Numbered from the stretch's first letter, positions 33,079-41,969 are shown. The stretch is 64,000 bases of DNA from Bifidobacterium anseris (GCF_002860345.1 NZ_NMYC01000001.1:867397-931396), one strand, 5' to 3'. Program-made: numbers and translations. Notes: a model not told the origin generated them from the letters alone.

Positions 33079-33370
33079 CGTCTTGTCCTTTCGTCCGTGG
33101 CGCTTGGTGCGTCGTTCTTGTTGCTTGATGGTTACAAGATACGGCGTCGGCGCGGTCCGTCACATCGGACTGCGGGATGAATCCTGCAGGCGACGCGACG
33201 CTCCCTCAGCCTTGAGGATGATGCCGGAGGATGATGGGGTGATGACAGGCACAGATGGACGAACACCGGGCGTGGACGGCAGAGTTTCGGCGCGGATAAC
33301 GAGGTCACAATGCGGCCTCGGACGGACCATGGCGGCCCCAGACGGGTGTCGGCAGCACACCTCGGCTCGT

Positions 33371-33487
33371 ATCTCGGCTGGGAGGTAACGTTTTTCCGCA
33401 TATCGCCAAGCATGGCTCCCGAGGAGAAGCCGTTTTGAGGCCCTCTACTTGGACTCCCCACGGAAAAAGCTACCGCCCAGCCGAGAT
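33371..33487. mobile_element. MITE-like element with 27-bp terminal inverted repeats
   Basis: Left arm 33371-33398 and right arm 33461-33487 match in 25 of 27 positions plus one gap; both begin ATCTCGGCTGGG at the outer end and finish TTTTTCCG inside. The total is 117 bp with a 62-bp centre and no gene. No clear target duplication is seen. It could instead be a long-range RNA hairpin in the leader of the following GNAT gene. Confidence 0.55.
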
Positions 33488-33522
33488 GGGTGTCGCGGAT
33501 GAGGGAAATGCCCCTCCGACGC

Positions 33523-33528
33523 TATGCT
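33523..33528 (+). promoter_or_regulatory. -10 box giving a leaderless GNAT mRNA
   Basis: TATGCT with 8 nt to the ATG at 33537, no SD. Confidence 0.55.
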
Positions 33529-33536
33529 TGGGCGTC

Positions 33537-34103
33537 ATGACGAAGCAGCAACTCACGACGCAACGGCTGATACTGCGACCTTGGCGCGATTCGGACGCGG
33601 CGGCGCTGTACGAATACGCGAAGAACCCGAACATCGGTCCGGCCGCCGGATGGCCGGCGCACCAGAGCGTCGAGGAAAGCCTTGATGTGATCCGCAACGT
33701 GTTCAACGGCCCCGAGGACTATGCGATCACGCTCGCCGAAGATCCGGACACGGCGATCGGCGCGATCTCGCTCAAGCTCGCCGGCGGCTCCGATCTCTTC
33801 CCGGCCAACGACACGACGCAGGCGGAAATGGGATTCTGGATCGGCGAGCCGTTCTGGGGCAACGGCTATGTCCCCGAAGCGGCCTGCGAACTGCTGCGGC
33901 ACGGCTTCGAGGATCTGGATCTGGCCGCGACCTGGTGCGCATACTACGAAGGCAACGTGAAATCGGCACGAGCCCAACAGAAGATCGGTTTCGAGCCCGT
34001 GCACGTCATACCGGATACGCCGGTGCCGCTGCTGCACGAAACGCGCACGACCCATGCGAACCGGATGATGCGCGCCCGCTGGCAGGAACTTCAGGCATGT
34101 TGA
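33537..34103 (+). CDS. RimJ/RimL-type GNAT acetyltransferase
   Basis: 188 residues. The opening LTTQRLILRPWRDSDAAALY is characteristic of the ribosomal-protein acetyltransferase group (acetyltransf_3). MGFWIGEPFWGNGYVPEAAC is the acetyl-CoA loop strand, and GNVKSARAQQKIGFEPV the C-terminal signature. The upstream in-frame ATG at 33435 lies inside the inverted-repeat element and is rejected. The acceptor is unknown. Confidence 0.9.
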   Translation: MTKQQLTTQRLILRPWRDSDAAALYEYAKNPNIGPAAGWPAHQSVEESLDVIRNVFNGPEDYAITLAEDPDTAIGAISLKLAGGSDLFPANDTTQAEMGFWIGEPFWGNGYVPEAACELLRHGFEDLDLAATWCAYYEGNVKSARAQQKIGFEPVHVIPDTPVPLLHETRTTHANRMMRARWQELQAC

Positions 34104-34157
34104 CGCACAGGCGACAAAACCAAGCGCCAGTAAGGGTTTGCCGCCCCTAACATCCAA

Positions 34158-34249
34158 ATTACATAGAGTCTACCTATCAGATTACATAAACTCTACCTAT
34201 CGAATTACATAACCTCTACCTACCAAAATACATAAACGCTACCTTGCGG
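34158..34249. repeat. Four tandem 23-bp repeats upstream of recQ
   Basis: Exact 23-bp period at 34158, 34181, 34204 and 34227. Consensus begins ATTACATAAACTCTACCTA; the last copy is most diverged. AT-rich against a GC-rich background. The spacing of about two helical turns places all copies on one face of the DNA, as in iteron or regulator arrays. Confidence 0.85.
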
Positions 34250-34275
34250 ATCGCATACGAAGATCGCCTGCGCAT

Positions 34276-34330
34276 ACCGCCCAACTACCGCCCAACTACC
34301 GCCCAATCACCGCCCAGCCACCTCCCGATT
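34276..34330. repeat. Five tandem 11-bp repeats upstream of recQ
   Basis: Units ACCGCCCAACT (twice), then ACCGCCCAATC, ACCGCCCAGCC and ACCTCCCGATT, one helical turn each. They lie between the 23-bp array and the recQ promoter. The same TACCGCCCA core occurs in the right arm of the inverted-repeat element at 33461-33487. Confidence 0.85.
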
Positions 34331-34371
34331 GCACCACACGCGCGCATCTAGGCCAAACGGCACCCGCCGGT

Positions 34372-34377
34372 TACACT
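34372..34377 (+). promoter_or_regulatory. -10 box giving a leaderless recQ mRNA
   Basis: TACACT with 8 nt to the recQ ATG; no SD. The -35 region is weak, so activation from the upstream arrays is conceivable. Confidence 0.5.
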
Positions 34378-34385
34378 GGTGCGTT

Positions 34386-36323
34386 ATGACGATTTCGCAG
34401 GAGGAACTCGACGCGCAGGCGCTCGCGACATTGCGCAGGTACTTCGGCTATGAGGATTTCCGCCCCGGGCAGGGCGCGCTCATCCACGCCATCCTCGAGG
34501 GACGCGACGTGCTCGGCGTCATGCCGACCGGCTCCGGCAAATCATTGTGCTACCAGATCCCGTCGCTGCTGCTGCACGGCCTGACGATCGTCATCTCCCC
34601 GCTGATCTCGCTGATGAAGGACCAGGTGGACGGCGCGAACGAAATCGGCATCCCGGCTGCCTTCATCAACGGCTCGCAGTCGATCGACGAACAGGAGGAC
34701 GTCTTCGCCGCCGTGAACGCCGGCCGCGTCCGCCTGCTGTACGTGGCGCCCGAACGACTGGAAACACAGCGGTTCATGAACTTCGCGACGCACGCGGACA
34801 TCGCGCTCGTCGCCGTCGACGAAGCGCACTGCGTCTCCCAATGGGGTCAGGACTTCCGCTCGTCGTACCTCGGCATCGGCGACTTCATCAACGCGCTGCC
34901 CGACCGCCCCACCGTCGCCGCATTCACCGCGACCGCCACTGAGCGCGTGCGCCGCGACATCATCAGCATGCTCGGCCTGCGCGACCCGGAGGTCGTCGTC
35001 ACCGGCTTCGACCGCACGAACCTGTACTTCGACATCCTCAAACTCGGCACGCGCGACAAGGCGAACTGGATTGCGCGCTACGTGGCCGACCACGCTGACG
35101 AATCCGGCATCATCTACTGCGCGACAAGAAAACAGACAGAGGAACTCGCCGAGACGATCAACACGCTCGTCCCGCAGCTGCGCGCCGCATCCGACGCCGC
35201 GACGCCCTCGCCCTCCCCAATCGCCGTCGCCTACCATGCGGGACTGCCGCCGGCGCAGCGCGAGCGCGCGCAACGCGACTTCGTGACCGACGCTGTGCCG
35301 CTCGTCGTCGCGACGAACGCGTTCGGCATGGGCATCGATAAATCGAACGTGCGCTACGTCATCCACCACAACATGCCCGAAAGCATCGAAGCCTACTATC
35401 AGGAGGCGGGGCGCGCCGGACGCGACGGCGAGCCGAGCCGCTGCACGCTGCTGTGGAACGAATCGGACATCGTCACGCGCCGGCGACTGCTCGACAACGG
35501 CGGCGCCAACGAACGCCTCACCGAGGACGAGCAGGAGCAGGTGCGCCGCTGGAAACGGCACCTGCTCGATGCGATGGTCGGCTATTGCCGCACGACCGCA
35601 TGCCTGCACCGCTACATGACGCGCTACTTCGGCGAGGACGGCGACACGGCGTCCGGCGCGCATTGTGTCGGCGGCTGCGTGAACTGCGACAGCACGTTCT
35701 CGACGACCGACGTCTCACGCGTCGCGCGCACGATCAGCCGATGCGTGCACGACCTCGCGCAGTCGTATGGCAGCGGCAAGATCGTCGCGGTGCTGCGCGG
35801 CTCGCAGGCGAAGGACGTGCTCGAACGCGGCCTCGACCACGTGCCGACCTTCGGCGCACTCGCCGACGTGCCGCAGTCAACGGTGCGCGACGTGCTCAAC
35901 CAGATGGTCTCGGACGGGTTCCTGACGATCACCGAGGGACGGCTGCCGATCGTCATGTTCGGCGCACGCGCGGCCGAGACGATCGACCCAGCGTTCCACT
36001 ACGAGATGAAAAGCATCAGCAGGCCGAAGCCGGCTGCCTCGCAGCGTCCGTCGAGCCCGACCACGGAACCGACGACCTTCGGCGGCGGCCACGGCGGCAC
36101 CGACGAGGCGCTGTTCGAGCGTCTGCGCGAACTGCGCCGCGACATCGCACGCGAAATCGGCAAGCCGCCGTACATCGTGTTCTCGGATCGCTCGCTGCGC
36201 GACATGGCGACGCGCCGCCCGCACAACGACGACGAATTCATGGAAGTCAGCGGCGTCGGCGCATCGAAGCTGAGCAAATACGGCGAGCGCTTCATGCAGG
36301 CGATCGCCGACTTCGAGGACTGA
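34386..36323 (+). CDS. recQ: ATP-dependent DNA helicase RecQ
   Basis: 645 residues from the ATG at 34386. Superfamily 2 helicase that unwinds 3'-tailed and branched DNA in recombination repair. Motif 0 YFGYEDFRPGQ, Walker A MPTGSGKSLCYQ, DEAH box VAVDEAHCVSQWGQDFR, motif III FTATAT, and motif VI QEAGRAGRDG are present; the RQC zinc site shows C...HCVGGCVNCD; a C-terminal HRDC domain includes LRDMATRRPHNDDEFMEVSG. In bifidobacteria recQ commonly lies near luxS and the metB/cysK genes, as here. It converges with metB. Confidence 0.97.
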   Translation: MTISQEELDAQALATLRRYFGYEDFRPGQGALIHAILEGRDVLGVMPTGSGKSLCYQIPSLLLHGLTIVISPLISLMKDQVDGANEIGIPAAFINGSQSIDEQEDVFAAVNAGRVRLLYVAPERLETQRFMNFATHADIALVAVDEAHCVSQWGQDFRSSYLGIGDFINALPDRPTVAAFTATATERVRRDIISMLGLRDPEVVVTGFDRTNLYFDILKLGTRDKANWIARYVADHADESGIIYCATRKQTEELAETINTLVPQLRAASDAATPSPSPIAVAYHAGLPPAQRERAQRDFVTDAVPLVVATNAFGMGIDKSNVRYVIHHNMPESIEAYYQEAGRAGRDGEPSRCTLLWNESDIVTRRRLLDNGGANERLTEDEQEQVRRWKRHLLDAMVGYCRTTACLHRYMTRYFGEDGDTASGAHCVGGCVNCDSTFSTTDVSRVARTISRCVHDLAQSYGSGKIVAVLRGSQAKDVLERGLDHVPTFGALADVPQSTVRDVLNQMVSDGFLTITEGRLPIVMFGARAAETIDPAFHYEMKSISRPKPAASQRPSSPTTEPTTFGGGHGGTDEALFERLRELRRDIAREIGKPPYIVFSDRSLRDMATRRPHNDDEFMEVSGVGASKLSKYGERFMQAIADFED

Positions 36324-36377
36324 ACGCGGCGTTGGGCGGCGCCCGCACCGCCGAGACCCCGCGGCCTTCGCCCGGGA

Positions 36378-37562
36378 CTACTCCCCGAGCGCGGCGAAGG
36401 CGCCTTCGAGGTCGCCGATGAGATCGTCGACGTCCTCGATACCGACGGACAGGCGCACAAGATTCGCCGGCACTTCGAGCGCAGTGCCCGAAACCGACAT
36501 GTGCGTCATCGCGGCCGGCACCTCGATGAGCGATTCGACGCCGCCGAGCGATTCGGCGAGCGTGAACAGCCGCGTCGAGGCGGCGAAGCGTTCCGCCGCC
36601 TCCTTGCCGCCGGCGATCTCGACCGAAATCATGCCGCCGAAGCCGCCGTGCATCTGCCGTTCGGCGATCTCATGGCCCGGATGCGATTCAAGCCCGGGAT
36701 ACCAGACGCGTTCCACGCCGTCGTGCCCCTCGAGCCAGTGCGCGATCGTCATCGCGTTCTCGCTGTGCTTGCGCACGCGCAGGTCGAGCGTCTTGAGTCC
36801 ACGGATGTCGAGCCACGAGTCGAAGGGTGACGGCACGGCGCCGGCCGCGTTCTGCAGGAACGCGACCCGCTGCGCGAGCTCGTCGTCATTCGTGGCAACG
36901 GCGCCGCCGACAACGTCCGAATGGCCGCCGATGTACTTCGTCGTCGAATAGACGACGGCGTCGGCGCCGTCGGCGAGCGGATGCTGCAGGACCGGCGACG
37001 CGAAGGTGTTGTCGACGACGACGCGCGTGCCATGCTCGTGCGCGAGCGCCGCCGTCAATGCGATGTCGGTGATGCCCAGCAGCGGGTTCGACGGCGTCTC
37101 CACCCAGATGTAGCGGTACGCCTTGCGTGCGAGCGCCGTGTTGACGGCGGCCGGGTCGGTGATGTCGATGACGTCGAGTTCGACGCCCCACGGCACGAAG
37201 ACCTTCGCGAGCAGGCGGTAGGTGCCGCCGTAGACGTCGTTGCCGATGAGGATCGCGTCGCCCGGCTGGAGCGTCGAGCGCAGCAGCACGTCAATCGCGG
37301 CGAGTCCGGAGGAGAACGCGATTGCGTGCTTCGCGCCTTCGACGGCGGCGAGTTGTTCGGTGAAGGAGTCGCGCGTCGGGTTGACGGAGCGACTGTAGTC
37401 GTAGCCGTGTCGCAGGCCGCCGACGCCGTCCTGCTTGAAGGTCGAGGTCATGTAGATCGGCGTGGAGACGGCGCCGGTGATCGGGTCCGGCTCCTGCCCG
37501 GCGTGGATGCCGCGCGTCGCGATGCCGTAGGTCGTGGTTTCGTTGACGTCGAAGTCGCTCAT
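36378..37562 (-). CDS. metB: Cystathionine gamma-synthase/gamma-lyase family PLP enzyme
   Basis: 394 residues, normal for the Cys/Met-metabolism PLP family. GDAILIGNDVYGGTYRL lies near residue 100, and the PLP lysine is in VVYSTTKYIGGHSDVVGG (about residue 205). IRGLKTLDLRVRKHSENA and LFTLAESLGGVESLIE are typical of cystathionine gamma-synthases and lyases. AAGGAC lies 11 nt before the ATG. The CBS-type gene just upstream on the same strand suggests joint work in transsulfuration; synthase versus lyase direction cannot be fixed from sequence. Confidence 0.93.
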   Translation of the reverse strand: MSDFDVNETTTYGIATRGIHAGQEPDPITGAVSTPIYMTSTFKQDGVGGLRHGYDYSRSVNPTRDSFTEQLAAVEGAKHAIAFSSGLAAIDVLLRSTLQPGDAILIGNDVYGGTYRLLAKVFVPWGVELDVIDITDPAAVNTALARKAYRYIWVETPSNPLLGITDIALTAALAHEHGTRVVVDNTFASPVLQHPLADGADAVVYSTTKYIGGHSDVVGGAVATNDDELAQRVAFLQNAAGAVPSPFDSWLDIRGLKTLDLRVRKHSENAMTIAHWLEGHDGVERVWYPGLESHPGHEIAERQMHGGFGGMISVEIAGGKEAAERFAASTRLFTLAESLGGVESLIEVPAAMTHMSVSGTALEVPANLVRLSVGIEDVDDLIGDLEGAFAALGE

Positions 37563-37664
37563 GGTGGTGTTTCGTCCTTTGCTGCGATTGATGATGTGCT
37601 GTTCAGTGATTGCGTATATGTGGATACGTGATTCGTCCGATGATCTCCGCCACCGCGCGCCCGC

Positions 37665-37829
37665 TCAAACGCGGCGCGGCCGTGCGATGTAGCTCGTGAC
37701 GCTGCCGTGGCCGTGCCCGCGCAGCGGCGTGTGATGGATGAGGAAGGTCGTGCCGCCGGCCGTCCTCGTCCCCGTCGTCCCCGTCGCCGCCATCGTCATC
37801 GTCGTCGTGTGCATCGTGTTGTGGTTCAT
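37665..37829 (-). CDS. Possible 54-residue Thr/His-rich small protein
   Basis: Between metB and the CBS-type gene on their strand. ATG at 37829 with AGGGGAG about 9 nt upstream, stop at 37665. The peptide begins MNHNTMHTTTMTMAATG and ends TSYIARPRRV, with HHTPLRGHGHG in the middle. The composition is biased and partly due to ACG-rich low-complexity DNA, so it may be spurious; the SD and the non-repetitive second half speak for it. The remaining intergenic sequence (37563-37664 and 37830-37888) shows nothing else. Confidence 0.35.
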   Translation of the reverse strand: MNHNTMHTTTMTMAATGTTGTRTAGGTTFLIHHTPLRGHGHGSVTSYIARPRRV

Positions 37830-37888
37830 GTTCGTCGTCTCCCCTGTCGTGTTCCGTCGTATGTTCCGCTCTGCGTTCCGCCCTATGC

Positions 37889-38905
37889 TCAGGCCGGCAG
37901 CAGCGCCTCGTCAACGATCGACGGGCGCGCCGTGGCGGCGACGACGTCCGCGTAGCCGTGGTCGATCATCCAGTCGTCGTTGAAGATCTTCTCGAGGTAA
38001 CCGCGACCGGAGTCCGGCAGCAGCACGACGACGGTCTGCGTCTCGTCGAGGTCGTGCGTCTTCGCGTACTTGACGGCGGCGGCGACGGCCATGCCGCTCG
38101 AACCGCCGACGAGCAGCCCTTCTTCGGCGGCGAGGCGGCGCGTCATCAGGAACGCCTCGGCGTCGGTGATCTGCACGATCTCGTCGGCGATGTGCTGGTC
38201 GTAGGCACCCGGCATGAAGTCCTCTCCGACGCCTTCGATGTTGTAGCCGTGGATGTTGTCCGGATTCGAGTAGATCGAGCCTTCCGGGTCGGCGCCGATG
38301 ACGGTGACGGCGCCGTCGGAGACGTCCTTGAGGTAGTTGCCGGTGCCGGAGATCGTGCCACCGGTGCCGATGCCTGCCACGAAATGCGTGACGGCGCCGT
38401 CGGTCTGCGCCCAGATCTCCGGGCCGGTCGTCTCGTAGTGGCTGCGCGGGCCGGCGGGGTTGAAGTACTGGTTCGGCTTGAACGCGCCCGGGATCTGCTC
38501 GGCGAGGCGGTCGGAGACGCGGTAGTAGGAGCGCGGATCGTCCGGTGCGACGTCGGTCGGCGTGACAACAACCTCGGCGCCGTAGGCGCGCAGCACGGCG
38601 CGTTTGGTTTCGCTGACCTTGTCCGGCAGCACGAAGATCGCGCGGTAGCCGCGCTGCTGGGCGACGAGCGCGAGGCCGACGCCGGTGTTGCCGGAGGTCG
38701 GTTCGACGATGATGCCGCCGGGCTTGAGTTTGCCGTCGCGTTCGGCGGCGTCGATGATCCGTTCGGCGATGCGGTCCTTCGACGAGCCGCCCGGATTGAA
38801 ATATTCGACCTTGACGGCGATGGTGGCGCGCACGCCTTCGGTGACGTGGTGGAGCTTGACGATCGGGGTGTTGCCGATGTTCTCGGCGATGGTTTCCTGC
38901 AGCAT
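37889..38905 (-). CDS. Cystathionine beta-synthase/cysteine synthase-type PLP enzyme
   Basis: 338 residues. The PLP lysine lies in NPGGSSKDRIAERII (about residue 44); PTSGNTGVGLALVA is the substrate loop, and GIGTGGTISGTGNYLK binds phosphate. The C-terminal LLPDSGRGYLEKIFNDDWM is characteristic of cystathionine beta-synthase catalytic cores rather than O-acetylserine sulfhydrylase, but the regulatory CBS domains are missing. It is likely to condense serine (or O-acetylserine) with homocysteine or sulfide. GAAGGAATC lies just before the ATG. Works with the MetB-like enzyme next door and homocysteine from LuxS. Confidence 0.9.
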   Translation of the reverse strand: MLQETIAENIGNTPIVKLHHVTEGVRATIAVKVEYFNPGGSSKDRIAERIIDAAERDGKLKPGGIIVEPTSGNTGVGLALVAQQRGYRAIFVLPDKVSETKRAVLRAYGAEVVVTPTDVAPDDPRSYYRVSDRLAEQIPGAFKPNQYFNPAGPRSHYETTGPEIWAQTDGAVTHFVAGIGTGGTISGTGNYLKDVSDGAVTVIGADPEGSIYSNPDNIHGYNIEGVGEDFMPGAYDQHIADEIVQITDAEAFLMTRRLAAEEGLLVGGSSGMAVAAAVKYAKTHDLDETQTVVVLLPDSGRGYLEKIFNDDWMIDHGYADVVAATARPSIVDEALLPA

Positions 38906-39338
38906 GATGATTCCTTCGTAGTACGGTTGTGGTTTGTTTGTTTTCTCCGCCGCAATGCATTGTCTGCATTCGACTCTTGGTTTTCATTACGCCACAAGCT
39001 CGCTTTGGAACCGTATTACGCACAGTTTGCCTATATGAGTCCCGACGATCCGCCGACGTCTCCCCACCGAAGTTACGTCAGCAACGGTTGGAAAACTTTG
39101 GAATCATTGGGTTTCGCAGATGAAACATCTGATATTGACACCAAATCGCATCGATGAATGATGCTGATGAATGATTCTGCTATCTCAAGTTATGCGTCGA
39201 TACCCGCGCGCCGGAGGCGTCGGTCAGCGACAACAACAACATGAGCGATTGATCATGGTTGCAAGAATATGACATCGCGCCGACAAACAAAACCTCCGCT
39301 GTCCGCATACTGAACACTCGCGCTCGCGAGGAGGGCGC
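38906..39338. other. Intergenic region between the CBS-type gene and the end of the opp cluster
   Basis: 433 bp, AT-richer than the genes around it, with no supportable gene. The first 150 bp should hold the promoter of the CBS-type/metB unit (a GACAAT box is seen on the minus strand near 38955), and the rest is the 3' side of the opp operon. No clear riboswitch or terminator hairpin is recognised. Confidence 0.5.
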
Positions 39339-40154
39339 TCACAGTGTCGCCGCGGCGACGAGGGCGCGGGTGTAGGGGGCTTGGGGATCGGCGAGGACGG
39401 CGGCCGCGCTCCCCTCTTCGACGACGACGCCGTCGTGGAGCACGACGATCGTGTCGGCGATCGACTGCACGACGCCAAGGTCGTGCGAGACGAGCAGCAT
39501 CCCCATGCGCGGATCGTTGGCGCGCACGGCGGCGAAGGCGTCGAGGATCTGCAGACGCGCGGCCACATCGATCGCGCTCATCGCCTCGTCGGCGAGCAGC
39601 AGCCGCGGCCCGGTGACGATCGCGCGCGCGATCGCGACACGCTGCGCCTGCCCGCCGGACATGTCAATCGGATAGCGCCCGAGAAAATCCGACGGGTCGA
39701 GCGCCATCAGCCGTAGCGCATCGCCCACCCGCGCGACGAGTTCGTCCTCGTCGCCGATCCGCCGTCCCTTCCGTCGCAGGCGCAGCGGTTCGCTCACCGA
39801 TTCGTAGGCCGTCCATCTGGGGTCGAGCGACGCGAAGGGGTTCTGGTAGACGATGCCCGAGGCGTGCCGCAGCCGCCGCATCCCCTCCGGCGTCGCGATC
39901 GGCTCGCCGTCGAAGCGCACGACGCCCGAGTCGGGCGTCTCCAGGCCGAGCAGGATGCGCGTCAGCGTCGATTTTCCCGACCCCGAGCCGCCAATGACGG
40001 CGACGCATTCGCCTTCGTGCACGCGGATCGTGCAGCCGTGGAGCACCTCGTGCCGTCCTGCGCCCTTGCCGAAGCTCTTGCGGATGTCGACGCCCTCGAG
40101 CAGCGTCGGCGCACCGTCCATGACCGCCGTGGTCGTTTCGTCCATCCCGCTCAT
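39339..40154 (-). CDS. oppF: Oligopeptide ABC transporter ATP-binding protein (OppF type)
   Basis: 271 residues. Walker A GGSGSGKSTL, Q-loop YQNPFASLDPR, signature MSGGQAQRVAIARA, Walker B LLLADEAMSAID and the switch His in LLVSHDLGVV are all present. It powers peptide import with the partner ATPase. Last gene of the oppABCDF-like operon; its start overlaps the end of the preceding gene by 4 bp. Confidence 0.93.
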   Translation of the reverse strand: MSGMDETTTAVMDGAPTLLEGVDIRKSFGKGAGRHEVLHGCTIRVHEGECVAVIGGSGSGKSTLTRILLGLETPDSGVVRFDGEPIATPEGMRRLRHASGIVYQNPFASLDPRWTAYESVSEPLRLRRKGRRIGDEDELVARVGDALRLMALDPSDFLGRYPIDMSGGQAQRVAIARAIVTGPRLLLADEAMSAIDVAARLQILDAFAAVRANDPRMGMLLVSHDLGVVQSIADTIVVLHDGVVVEEGSAAAVLADPQAPYTRALVAAATL

Positions 40155-41047
40155 CGCCGCCCCTCCGTTCGCGTCGCCGATGTCATTTCGATGACCGTCT
40201 CCTCAACGACTCTCTCCTCGGCGTCCATCCGCTCCTCGCCAGTCATGGCCGTCTCGTCGCCGTCCGCCGTCTGCTCGCCGACGTGCAGCGTCAGCCGCCG
40301 CGCCGCCTCGACGAGCGTGCGCGCCTGCGGCGTGCGCGGCGTCTCGAGCAGCGCCGCCGTGCGTCCCTGCTCGACGATCCGTCCCGCGTCGAGCACATAG
40401 CAGTACTGCGTCGCATGCGCGAGCACCGAGAAATCGTGCGTGATGAACAGCAGCGCCGCGCCGGCCTCGTCGACGAGCGAGACGAGCAGGTCGACGATCT
40501 GCCGCTGCGTCATCGAATCAAGTGCCGTCGTCGGTTCGTCGGCGATGATCAGGCGCGGCGACGTGATGAGCGCCGTCGCGATGCCGACGCGCTGCTGCTG
40601 GCCGCCGGACAGTTCATGCGGCCGCCTGCCGTACAGATCGTCGGGCAGCCCGACCTTGCGCATCATCGCGCGCACGCGCGCTTCGCGTTCGTCGGCCGTC
40701 AGCTCGTAGTGCAGCGCGAGAGGCAGCGCGATCTGCCTGCCGACGGTGAGCAGCGGGTTGAGCGACGTTCCCGGATTCTGGAAGACCATGCCGACGGCGG
40801 CACCGCGCAGCGCAGCCATCTCGACGTCCGGCAGCCGGACGAGCTGGCGGCCGCCGAGTTCAATCGAGCCGCTGCGCTCGGCCGTCGGCGGCAGCAGACC
40901 CATGATCGCGCGCGAGATCATCGACTTGCCCGAACCGGAAGGTCCGACGAGTCCCACGCGCTGCCCGTCGCGCACTTCGAGATGCACGCCGTGCAGAATC
41001 GGCCGCGATGCGATCGTGACCCGCAGATCATCGACGACGACGCCCAT
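40151..41047 (-). CDS. oppD: Oligopeptide ABC transporter ATP-binding protein (OppD type)
   Basis: 298 residues from the ATG at 41047 (GAGGTG just upstream); an earlier start at 41092 lies inside oppC. Walker A GPSGSGKSMI, Q-loop FQNPGTSLNPLL, signature LSGGQQQRVGIATA, Walker B LIIADEPTTALD and ITHDFSVLAHA are present. The C-terminal 60 residues form an acidic Glu/Met/Thr-rich tail instead of the usual oligopeptide-transporter Fe-S extension. Confidence 0.92.
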   Translation of the reverse strand: MGVVVDDLRVTIASRPILHGVHLEVRDGQRVGLVGPSGSGKSMISRAIMGLLPPTAERSGSIELGGRQLVRLPDVEMAALRGAAVGMVFQNPGTSLNPLLTVGRQIALPLALHYELTADEREARVRAMMRKVGLPDDLYGRRPHELSGGQQQRVGIATALITSPRLIIADEPTTALDSMTQRQIVDLLVSLVDEAGAALLFITHDFSVLAHATQYCYVLDAGRIVEQGRTAALLETPRTPQARTLVEAARRLTLHVGEQTADGDETAMTGEERMDAEERVVEETVIEMTSATRTEGRR

Positions 41048-41969
41048 CGGCACCTCGCAATCTCGGGTTGGTGAGTGGGTCGGCGGCCTCACGCAACGCG
41101 TCGCCGAAGAGGTTGAGCGCCACGACGACGACGGTCACGAGCAGGCCCGGCCACAGCACCGTCAGCGGATAGATGTTGATGAAACGCACCGACGTGCTCA
41201 GCGAATGCCCCCAGCTGGGCACGCCCGACGGCACACCGACGCCGAGATAGGTCAGCCCGGCCTCGGCGAGGACGGCCGTGCCCGCCGACAGCGAGCACTG
41301 CACGATGAGCGTCGGCATGATGTTCGGCACGATGTGCGTGACGAAGACGCGCATCGCCCCCGCGCCGTTCGCACGCGCCGATTCGACGTACATGCTGCGC
41401 GCGGCGAGCATCGCCGACGGACGTGCGACGCGCGCGAGATTGAGCCCGTAGCCGAAGCCGCAGGCGAGCACGATGACGGCGACCGACGCGCCGAGCGGCA
41501 CGGCAAGCATCAACGCGATGAGCACCGTCGGAATCGAGATCAACGCGTCGATGAGCACGACCGAGCCGTGCGCGAGCGCGGCAGCGCGCGACGTCATCGC
41601 GGCGACGAGCAGCAGGCCGATCGCGAGCGCGACGAGCACGGTGAGCATGACGATGACGAGGTCGATGCGCGAGCCGGCCATCAGCCAGCTGAAAACGTCG
41701 GCACCCACGCCGTCGGTGCCGAGCCAGTGGTCGGCGGACGGCTGCGCCCAGACGGCGTATCCGTTCGTCTCCCACAGTGAACGCGGCGTCCAGATCAGCG
41801 AGACAAGCGAGACGAGGATCCACAGGCCGAGCGTGACGAGCGCGAAACGGCCGGTGCCGCGCGCCCACATCGACGCGACGACGACGCCGGCGCGCCGCAG
41901 CCGACCGCGTGGGCCGCGCTCGACGACGCCGTGCGCGGCCGCAGAGGATGCGTGTTGATTGTCATTCAT
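41028..41969 (-). CDS. oppC: Oligopeptide ABC transporter permease (OppC type)
   Basis: 313 residues with six membrane helices. The cytoplasmic N-terminus is followed by a first helix near residue 38 and the Dpp/Opp signature SADHWLGTDGVGADVFSWL outside. The EAA-type loop ARAWGAG-like region reads YVESARANGAGAMRVFVTHI, which contacts the ATPases. Its ATG overlaps the end of oppB by 8 bp. Confidence 0.93.
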   Translation of the reverse strand: MNDNQHASSAAAHGVVERGPRGRLRRAGVVVASMWARGTGRFALVTLGLWILVSLVSLIWTPRSLWETNGYAVWAQPSADHWLGTDGVGADVFSWLMAGSRIDLVIVMLTVLVALAIGLLLVAAMTSRAAALAHGSVVLIDALISIPTVLIALMLAVPLGASVAVIVLACGFGYGLNLARVARPSAMLAARSMYVESARANGAGAMRVFVTHIVPNIMPTLIVQCSLSAGTAVLAEAGLTYLGVGVPSGVPSWGHSLSTSVRFINIYPLTVLWPGLLVTVVVVALNLFGDALREAADPLTNPRLRGADGRRRR

